From Akkermansiaceae bacterium (lineage in GTDB: Bacteria > Verrucomicrobiota > Verrucomicrobiia > Verrucomicrobiales > Akkermansiaceae): a DNA stretch of 64,000 nt. The DNA is taken from assembly GCA_017798145.1 (NCBI GenBank), contig CP059069.1, forward strand, positions 2,775,226-2,839,225, read 5' to 3'. Positions 58,305-64,000 of this stretch are shown here, in pieces (position 1 is the first letter of the stretch; each line of letters starts with the position of its first letter). The translations under genes and the position numbers were made by a program. The notes below the pieces were generated by a model. The model worked only from the letters and a program-made list of their open reading frames with translations, searched no databases and was not told where the DNA came from.

Positions 58305-59366
58305 ATGTCAGCCCTCGATTTCGCATCCTCGCCCATCAACCAATCGCTCACCCCCGAGGCGAAAATCGGACTCTACACGAAGATGGTGCGGATCCGCCGC
58401 TTCGAGCAGGTGTCCCTCGCCCACTACCAGAAGCCGGGCCGGATGGGTGGTTTCCTGCACCTTTACATCGGCCAGGAGTCGGTAGCCGTCGGCACCCTCT
58501 CGCTGTGCGGGGAAAACGACCACAACATCACCGCCTACCGCTGCCACGCCCACGCACTGGCCTCCGGCATGAACATGAACGAGTGCATGGCCGAGCTTTT
58601 CGGGAAACAGACCGGCTGCTCCAAGGGCAAGGGCGGCTCGATGCATTTCTTCGCTCCCGACAAGAATTTCTGGGGTGGCCACGGCATTGTCGCCGGCCAG
58701 ACCCCGCTCGGCCTCGGCCTTGCCTATGGTCTGAAATACCTTGGGAGAAAGGGCGCCGCCCTCTGCTATCTCGGCGATGGCGCGGTGAACCAGGGCGCAT
58801 ACCATGAATCGCTCAACCTCGCCGCGCTCTTCGAACTGCCCGTCATCTATGTCATCGAGAACAACGGATACTCCATGGGCACCTCCCAGAAGCGTTCCTC
58901 CGCCTTCACCGGCTGCCTCGCCCAGCGAGCCGAAGGCTACGGCATCGAGTGGGATGTCATCGATGGCTCGGATATCTACGAAGTCCGCGCCAAGACCCAG
59001 ATCGCCATGGAGCGCGCGAAAAACGAGTCCAAGCCGACCATCCTCGAGATCGACACCTACCGCTACTACGGCCACAGCGTCGCCGATGCGAACGCGCAGA
59101 AATACCGCACCCCGGAGGAAATCGAGAACTACAAGAAGAACCACGACCCCATCGCCGTGTTCCGCGCGAAGCTCGTCGCCGAAGGCATCCTCACCGATGA
59201 GCAGGCGGATGCCATCAGCAAGGCCGCCAACGCCGAGGCCGCCGAGGCGGTGAAATTCGCCGAGGACGCACCCGTCCCGAACGTCGCGGACATCTCCACG
59301 GATGTGTATTGGGAAACCGACAACAACACCGAAGCCTCGAAGATCGGCCACCATTTCTTCGCCTGA
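58305..59366 (+). CDS. pdhA: Pyruvate dehydrogenase E1 component, alpha subunit
   Basis: A 353-residue thiamine-diphosphate enzyme subunit. MVRIRRFEQVSLAHYQK, GQESVAVGTLSLCGENDHNI, GSMHFFAPDKNFWGGHGIVA and the ThDP motif YLGDGAVNQGAYHESLNLAA (GDG...N) are clear, as is the phosphorylation-loop region YRYYGHSVADANAQKYRTPE. With the beta subunit it decarboxylates pyruvate and passes the acetyl group to E2. The E2 and E3 genes are not in the window. A related 2-oxo acid or acetoin dehydrogenase is possible, but the similarity favours PDH. ATG at 58305 precedes MSALDFASSPINQSL. Confidence 0.92.
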   Translation: MSALDFASSPINQSLTPEAKIGLYTKMVRIRRFEQVSLAHYQKPGRMGGFLHLYIGQESVAVGTLSLCGENDHNITAYRCHAHALASGMNMNECMAELFGKQTGCSKGKGGSMHFFAPDKNFWGGHGIVAGQTPLGLGLAYGLKYLGRKGAALCYLGDGAVNQGAYHESLNLAALFELPVIYVIENNGYSMGTSQKRSSAFTGCLAQRAEGYGIEWDVIDGSDIYEVRAKTQIAMERAKNESKPTILEIDTYRYYGHSVADANAQKYRTPEEIENYKKNHDPIAVFRAKLVAEGILTDEQADAISKAANAEAAEAVKFAEDAPVPNVADISTDVYWETDNNTEASKIGHHFFA

Positions 59367-59402
59367 CCCCAGATTTCCCAGAAATTTTCCCCATCCCAAG
59401 AC

Positions 59403-60386
59403 ATGCGCACACTCACCTACCGCGAAGCCCTCCGTGAAGGACTTGATGAAGAACTCGCCCGCGACGAAAACGTTGTCATCCTGGGGGAGGAAGTCGCCCA
59501 ATACAACGGCGCCTACAAGGTCACCCAGGGGCTTTGGGAAAAATGGGGCGACAAGCGCGTCGTCGATACCCCGATCTCCGAGGCGGGCTTCATCGGGATG
59601 GGCATCGGCGCGTCCATGCTCGGCGTCCGCCCGGTCATGGAGCTGATGTTCTGGTCCTTCCACTCGGTCGCCTTCGATCAGCTCGTCAACAACGCCGCCT
59701 GCGTCCGCTACATGTCCGGCGGCCTCATCAACGTGCCCATCGTCGTCCGCGGCCCGGCCAACGGCGGCACCAATGTCGGCGCGACCCACTCCCACATCCC
59801 GGAAGGCCTGTTCGCCGCGTTTCCCGGCCTCAAGGTCTGTGCACCGGCCACCCCCGCCGATGCGAAAGGCCTCATCAAGGCGGCGATCCGCGACAACGAC
59901 CCGGTCTATTTCATGGAGAACACCCTCCTCTACGGAAACTCCGGTGAGGTGCCCGATCCCTCCGAGGGCGATTTCGTCATCCCGCTCGGGAAAGCCGATC
60001 TGAAGCGCGAGGGCAAGGATATCACCCTCATCGCCCACGGCCGCTCCGTCCTCCACTGCCTCGAAGCCGCCGAGACGCTCCAGAAAGAGCATGGCATCAG
60101 CGCCGAGGTGCTGGACCTCCGCTCCATCCGCCCGCTCGACGTCGATGCGATCCTCACCTCCGTCGCCAAGACCCACCGCGTGGTCCTCGTCGATGAATCA
60201 AAACCCTTCGGCGGCGTATCCGCGATGGTTTCCCATCTCATCCAGGAACACGCCTTCGATGAGCTCGATGCCCCGATCAAACGCGTCTGCACCATCGACG
60301 CTCCCGCGATCTACTCCCCACACATCGAGAACGAGCAGCTCCCGAACCCGAAGCGGATCGTCGAGAAGGTGCTTACGATCGTGTGA
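59403..60386 (+). CDS. pdhB: Pyruvate dehydrogenase E1 component, beta subunit
   Basis: A 327-residue partner subunit. It starts MRTLTYREALREGLDEELAR and contains VVILGEEVAQYNGAYKVTQG, DTPISEAGFIGMGIGASMLG, VVRGPANGGTNVGATHSH and LDLRSIRPLDVDAILTSVAK, all standard for E1 beta. It supplies part of the ThDP site and the E2-binding surface. It lies 36 bp after pdhA and is surely in the same transcript; the sulfatase gene after it is 118 bp away. Confidence 0.94.
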   Translation: MRTLTYREALREGLDEELARDENVVILGEEVAQYNGAYKVTQGLWEKWGDKRVVDTPISEAGFIGMGIGASMLGVRPVMELMFWSFHSVAFDQLVNNAACVRYMSGGLINVPIVVRGPANGGTNVGATHSHIPEGLFAAFPGLKVCAPATPADAKGLIKAAIRDNDPVYFMENTLLYGNSGEVPDPSEGDFVIPLGKADLKREGKDITLIAHGRSVLHCLEAAETLQKEHGISAEVLDLRSIRPLDVDAILTSVAKTHRVVLVDESKPFGGVSAMVSHLIQEHAFDELDAPIKRVCTIDAPAIYSPHIENEQLPNPKRIVEKVLTIV

Positions 60387-60504
60387 TCAGGCCTCCGCCA
60401 ACTGGGTTGGCGAATAAATCATCTGGAATGTGCGGATTTAGGAAGGCATTCCCCGGCACTTTTTCGTCCGAAAGAAACACCTCCAAACCCACGCATTTGT
60501 ATTG

Positions 60505-62058
60505 ATGAAATTTCTGCCCTTCTTTCTCGCCGCCGCCCTCACCGCTTCCGCTGCGGAGAAGAAACCGAACATCCTGCTGCTTTTCGCCGATGACCTCGGC
60601 TGCTACGCCTCGGCCTATGCGGATCCGTCGCATCCGTCACCAAACGATCTCGTCAGCACCCCCGTTTTCGACCGCATCGCAAAGGAAGGTGCGCGTTTCC
60701 AAAACGCTTTCGTCTCCGCTCCTTCGTGCACACCTTCACGCGGTGCGCTCTACACCGGGCGGCACTTCTTCCGCAACGGCTCGTTCTCGCAGCTCCATGG
60801 CAGATGGGAAAAGGGAGCCCCCGATCCGAGCGAGGCGATCGTGGGCATGCCGGAAATGCTGGCACGCGGTGGATATCATATCGGCTGGAGCCACAAATGG
60901 CACATCCCCGAGCGGCTGATGCGCGGCAAGGAGCGCCAATATTCCCCGCACGGAAACCGGATCAGCACCTTCTCCCAGAACGTCACGAGAAACCCGGGAT
61001 CGCGCGACGGGATCTTCACGGCCGTGCGCGGCAATTTCCAGGCCTTCCTCGCCGACCGGAAAGACGGCCAGCCGTTCTTCTACTCCTTCAACCCCACCAA
61101 CACCCACCGCGATTGGGTGCGAGGCTCCGGGAAAAAACTGTGGGGCATCGATCCAGACAAGCTCAAGGGCAAGCTCCCGCCTTTCCTCCCCGACAACGAG
61201 GTGGTCCGCGAGGATTACGCCGATTACCTCGGCGAGGTCATGGCTTTCGACCAGGCCTGCGGCGCGATCATCGATGAACTGGAGCGGATGGGCGAGTTGG
61301 ACAACACCATTGTCGCGATCAGCGGCGACCACGGCATCCCAGGCTTCCCGCGCGGAAAATGCAATGTCCACGATTACGGCTCCCGCGTCCTGCTGTCGAT
61401 GCGCTGGCCCGAACACATCGCCGCGGGCCGCGTGGTGAAAACCCCGGTATCGCTCATCGATCTTGCGCCGACTTTCCTCGCCGCCGCCGCGACGGAATCC
61501 CCCGACGATCCCGACGGCCAGAATCTCCTTCCGGCGCTTTCCCCGGAAGGCACCGAAAAGGATCTGCGCGGCTGGGCGCTCATCGGGCGCGAAGTCCACG
61601 TCGGCAGCGCCCGCGAGGGATATCTCCCTTACCCTGTCCGCGCCCTGCGCACGCCGGATTTCCTCTACGTGAAAAATTTCAAGCCCGACCGCTGGCCCAT
61701 GGGCGATCCGGCGGCAGCGGCGGGCGATGCCATGCCCGACGCCGACACCCTGCGGAACACCCGCGCCGCCTACGCGGACATCGACGCCTCTCCGACCAAG
61801 ACCTGGCTGATCCACAACCGCGACGCGGAAGGCCTCGATCTCGTACTCCGGCAGGCATGGGAAAAACGCCCGGCGGAAGAGCTCTACGATCTTGGAAAAG
61901 ACCCCCACCAGATCAACAATCTAGCGGGCGACCCGGGATATGCAGGGACGCTCGGGAAACTCCGCGATCAGCTCATGGCCGAGCTGGCAAAAGACAAGGA
62001 TCCGCGGCTTACGGATGCCTTCGACAAGCCGCCCTACCTGGACAAGACGCGGAAGTAG
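60505..62058 (+). CDS. Secreted sulfatase (Cys-type, S1 family)
   Basis: A 517-residue arylsulfatase-family enzyme with signal peptide MKFLPFFLAAALTASA. KPNILLLFADDLG is the first metal-binding block. The maturation motif is SAPSCTPSRGALYTGR, with Cys75 to be converted to formylglycine. ISGDHGIPGFPRGK is the second metal block. PAEELYDLGKDPHQINNLAG is the C-terminal subdomain mark. It would remove sulfate esters from polysaccharides such as algal or host glycans. ATG at 60505 is used; a TTG one codon earlier is in frame. The stop is 1 bp from the end of the convergent second sulfatase. Confidence 0.92.
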   Translation: MKFLPFFLAAALTASAAEKKPNILLLFADDLGCYASAYADPSHPSPNDLVSTPVFDRIAKEGARFQNAFVSAPSCTPSRGALYTGRHFFRNGSFSQLHGRWEKGAPDPSEAIVGMPEMLARGGYHIGWSHKWHIPERLMRGKERQYSPHGNRISTFSQNVTRNPGSRDGIFTAVRGNFQAFLADRKDGQPFFYSFNPTNTHRDWVRGSGKKLWGIDPDKLKGKLPPFLPDNEVVREDYADYLGEVMAFDQACGAIIDELERMGELDNTIVAISGDHGIPGFPRGKCNVHDYGSRVLLSMRWPEHIAAGRVVKTPVSLIDLAPTFLAAAATESPDDPDGQNLLPALSPEGTEKDLRGWALIGREVHVGSAREGYLPYPVRALRTPDFLYVKNFKPDRWPMGDPAAAAGDAMPDADTLRNTRAAYADIDASPTKTWLIHNRDAEGLDLVLRQAWEKRPAEELYDLGKDPHQINNLAGDPGYAGTLGKLRDQLMAELAKDKDPRLTDAFDKPPYLDKTRK

Positions 62059-62059
62059 C

Positions 62060-63436
62060 TCACTTCGTTCCGGGAAGCTTGGCGCCGGTTTTTTCGAACC
62101 ACGCCAGCAAGTCATCGAGAAGCTCGTCGCGCTTGGCGGTGTTTTCGTTGGAGAGGTTGTTCCGCTCGCCGATGTCCTCGCTGAGGTTGTAGAGTTCGAC
62201 CGCATCGTTGGAGGCGAGTTTTTCGCGCCCGCCGTCGAGCAGCCATTCCTCGTGATAGAGGTGCAGCTTCCAGTCGCCCTTGCGGATCACGCTGACGGGG
62301 CGGGTGCGGAAGACTTCGTCACGGCCTCTCGTCACCGGTCTGTCGAGATAGCCGGGGAAATGCCAGAAGATCGCGCCGCGCTCCAGTTCCCCGCCTGCGC
62401 AAAGGGCTTTGAGGCTCTCTCCGTCCAGGATCTTCCCTTCGGGGATTTCTGCGCCTGCGGCATCGGCGAAGGTGGGAAAGAGGTCGATGTTCAGGACAGG
62501 CACCGAGGTTTTGCTCCCCGGCTTCGTCACCCCGGGCCAGCGGACGATGAAGGGCTCGCGGATGCCGCCTTCGTAGTAGCAGCCTTTGTTGCCCCTCAGA
62601 GGTTCCTGGGATGACTGGCCCGTTCCTCCGTTGTCCGAGGTGAAAACCACGATCGTGTTGTCGGCGATGCCGAGCTCATCGAGCTTGTCTAGAAGGATGC
62701 CCACTCCCTCATCCAGATCCTTGGTGCAGGCCGCGTAGAGCGGATCGCTGTGTTGCTTGCCGGGTGCCTTTTCCTTGAAATGCCCGAAGGTCTCCTTCTT
62801 TGACTCAAGCGCGGTGTGGATCGCGTGGTGAGACATGTATGCGAAGAACGGCTTCCCTGCCTTCGCGCTCTTTTCCATGAACTCCGAAGCCTCGCGCGCC
62901 ATCGAGAAAATACCCTTCGGATCTTCCTGTATCTTTCCTTTCGAGTCGTTCGGGCTCTTTCCTTTCGCGGAGTCGTAGTAAACCCCGAATCCCTGCTCCG
63001 TGGGTTTGCAGCCTTCGGGGCCGGTGAGGTGCCACTTTCCGAAGATCGCAGTTGCATAGCCGGCGGATTGGAGGGCATCCGCCAGCGAGAACTCCTTGGC
63101 GGGGATTCCGGATTTGTTAGGCACCGGCACGAGCCGCATCAGGTTCTTCGGCCCGCGATCCGTGCTCTTCACCGCGTATACGTCGTGCCGGGGAGTATAT
63201 TGGCCGGAGATCAGGCAGGCGCGGGACGGTTGGCAGTTTCCCGCAGCGGAGTAGCCGTCGGTGAAGGTCATCCCGGATTTCGCGAGGGCGTCGATGCGCG
63301 GGGTCTCGTAGAAATCGGTGCCTTGGTATCCCACGTCCTTCCAGCCGAGGTCGTCGGCGAAGATGAAGAGGATGTTGGGCTTATCCGCGCAGTTCGCGGC
63401 GGAAACCAGGGCGATGGCGAGCAGAATGGTCTTCAC
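62060..63436 (-). CDS. Secreted sulfatase (Cys-type, S1 family)
   Basis: A 458-residue arylsulfatase-family enzyme with signal peptide MKTILLAIALVSAANC. KPNILFIFADDLGWKDVGYQ, then GNCQPSRACLISGQY with Cys68 as the formylglycine precursor (CxPSR with Gln), GKWHLTGPEG, FTSDNGGTGQSSQEPLRGNK and GGIREPFIVRWPG are all present. Start GTG at 63436 overlaps the stop of the preceding sulfatase gene (GTGA), so the two are translationally coupled. Substrate unknown; the set suggests use of sulfated polysaccharides. Confidence 0.92.
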   Translation of the reverse strand: MKTILLAIALVSAANCADKPNILFIFADDLGWKDVGYQGTDFYETPRIDALAKSGMTFTDGYSAAGNCQPSRACLISGQYTPRHDVYAVKSTDRGPKNLMRLVPVPNKSGIPAKEFSLADALQSAGYATAIFGKWHLTGPEGCKPTEQGFGVYYDSAKGKSPNDSKGKIQEDPKGIFSMAREASEFMEKSAKAGKPFFAYMSHHAIHTALESKKETFGHFKEKAPGKQHSDPLYAACTKDLDEGVGILLDKLDELGIADNTIVVFTSDNGGTGQSSQEPLRGNKGCYYEGGIREPFIVRWPGVTKPGSKTSVPVLNIDLFPTFADAAGAEIPEGKILDGESLKALCAGGELERGAIFWHFPGYLDRPVTRGRDEVFRTRPVSVIRKGDWKLHLYHEEWLLDGGREKLASNDAVELYNLSEDIGERNNLSNENTAKRDELLDDLLAWFEKTGAKLPGTK

Positions 63437-64000
63437 GGGTTCGGATGGTTCCAGAGGCGGTGGGGGTCGTCGAGCCGTTTCATCTCGGAAAGTAGCAGGG
63501 CTTCCATTTCCGCGAGTTTGGCGGCGTGTTCGGGGCTTTCGGCGAGGTCGGTGAGTTTTGGGTCGCCCTTGCCGTGCTCGGGGAGGAATTCGTTGGGGTT
63601 TTCGGCGAGGTTGAAGAGTTGTGTCTCGCGGACTTTGCCATCGAGGACATCATATTTGATGAGTTTCCAATCGCCCTTTTTCACACATCGCATCCCGGGC
63701 TTGGTGCCGCCGCAATAGGTTCCGTAGAGGGTTTCGCGGACGGCTTGTTTTTCGCCGGTGAGGACGGTCTTGAAGGATAGCCCCTCGCTAGTTTCCGGGG
63801 CGGGGATGCCGGCGAGGTCGCAGAGGGTGGCGAGGGTGTCGAGCAGGTAGATGTTGCCGGGTGCGCGGCCTTGTCTCACCCCGGGGCCCATGACGAGGTA
63901 GGGGACGCGGAAGGTGTGCTCGTAGAGGTTCTGTTTCCCCTGCAGGCCGTGGCGGCCGATGGCCATGCCGTGGTCGGCGGTGTAGATGACATAGGTGTTT
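63433..64000 (-). CDS. Sulfatase, C-terminal part (cut by window edge)
   Basis: The last 188 or so residues of a sulfatase whose N-terminus lies beyond the right edge. Visible are TYVIYTADHGMAIGRHGLQG, the second metal-binding block of the family, then KQNLYEHTFRVPYLVMGPGV, IYLLDTLATLCDLAGIPAPE, KKGDWKLIKYDV and ETQLFNLAENPNEF, all typical of the C-terminal half. The formylglycine motif is outside the window. It is the first gene of a coupled pair with the sulfatase at 62060. Confidence 0.88.
   Translation of the reverse strand, partial: NTYVIYTADHGMAIGRHGLQGKQNLYEHTFRVPYLVMGPGVRQGRAPGNIYLLDTLATLCDLAGIPAPETSEGLSFKTVLTGEKQAVRETLYGTYCGGTKPGMRCVKKGDWKLIKYDVLDGKVRETQLFNLAENPNEFLPEHGKGDPKLTDLAESPEHAAKLAEMEALLLSEMKRLDDPHRLWNHPNP

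Noticed and set aside
1..64000. tRNA, rRNA, CRISPR arrays and known riboswitches
   Set aside because: I looked through the intergenic stretches and found no cloverleaf, repeat-spacer series or riboswitch core that I could support by eye; a covariance-model scan would be needed to exclude small RNAs.

Overview
This is a GC-rich chromosomal segment that is almost certainly from a Verrucomicrobiota bacterium, probably of the Verrucomicrobiae. The lineage evidence is a complete Verru_Chthon pseudopilin-like cassette (order D-B-C-A), two exported proteins with PEP-CTERM tails ending in RRRR, a DUF1800/DUF1501 pair, several Cys-type sulfatases, secreted proteins with a DxDxDGxxN-type C-terminal motif, and a Ser/Thr kinase fused to PEGA and SUMF1-like domains beside an ECF sigma factor. 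No rRNA, tRNA, CRISPR array or intact insertion sequence was recognised.

Layout. Positions 1-3931 hold the end of a DUF1800 gene, a Tat-exported DUF1501 protein, a coupled small GspG-like protein, an ELM1-family protein and an NlpC/P60 hydrolase. Positions 3932-15556 hold an MsbA-type ABC exporter facing the Verru_Chthon cassette, two small secreted paralogue-like proteins and a 1240-residue multidomain exported protein. Positions 15766-18791 hold small genes (SUI1-like, DUF465/YdcH without a normal start codon), a PEP-CTERM protein and a TatD nuclease. Positions 18934-24990 hold secA, a ketosynthase coupled to an L,D-transpeptidase/SerB-like fusion, and a small HTH protein. Positions 25057-33306 hold an M23 peptidase, a thioredoxin-like ferredoxin, pyrD, a class II aldolase gene, an rlmB-like gene, a second PEP-CTERM gene with a sigma-54-type promoter, and an AddA-like helicase-nuclease. 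Positions 33340-36861 encode a large ABC transporter with TerB-like and FHA-like regions.

Positions 37163-39983 form an accessory patch of small minus-strand lipoprotein or membrane-protein genes, several preceded by a related repeat of about 60 bp. It ends at an IS30-type transposase remnant. From 40232 on, the content is mainly core: lspA-ileS, accD, feoAB with a Fur-like site, an AI-2E transporter, ECF sigma plus kinase, OsmC, carboxynorspermidine dehydrogenase, a secreted protein, yebC-dnaN, a DUF6580 membrane protein, PDH E1 alpha and beta, and three sulfatases, the last cut by the window edge.

The most notable points are: the D-B-C-A cassette matches the features and order of the type II secretion minor pseudopilins H-I-J-K; an apparently cytoplasmic YkuD domain is fused to a SerB-type phosphatase and coupled to a ketosynthase gene; the lipoprotein patch looks like a cassette array; a sigma-54 promoter precedes one PEP-CTERM gene; and AT-rich heptad repeats occur between genes, with one tract inside ileS.
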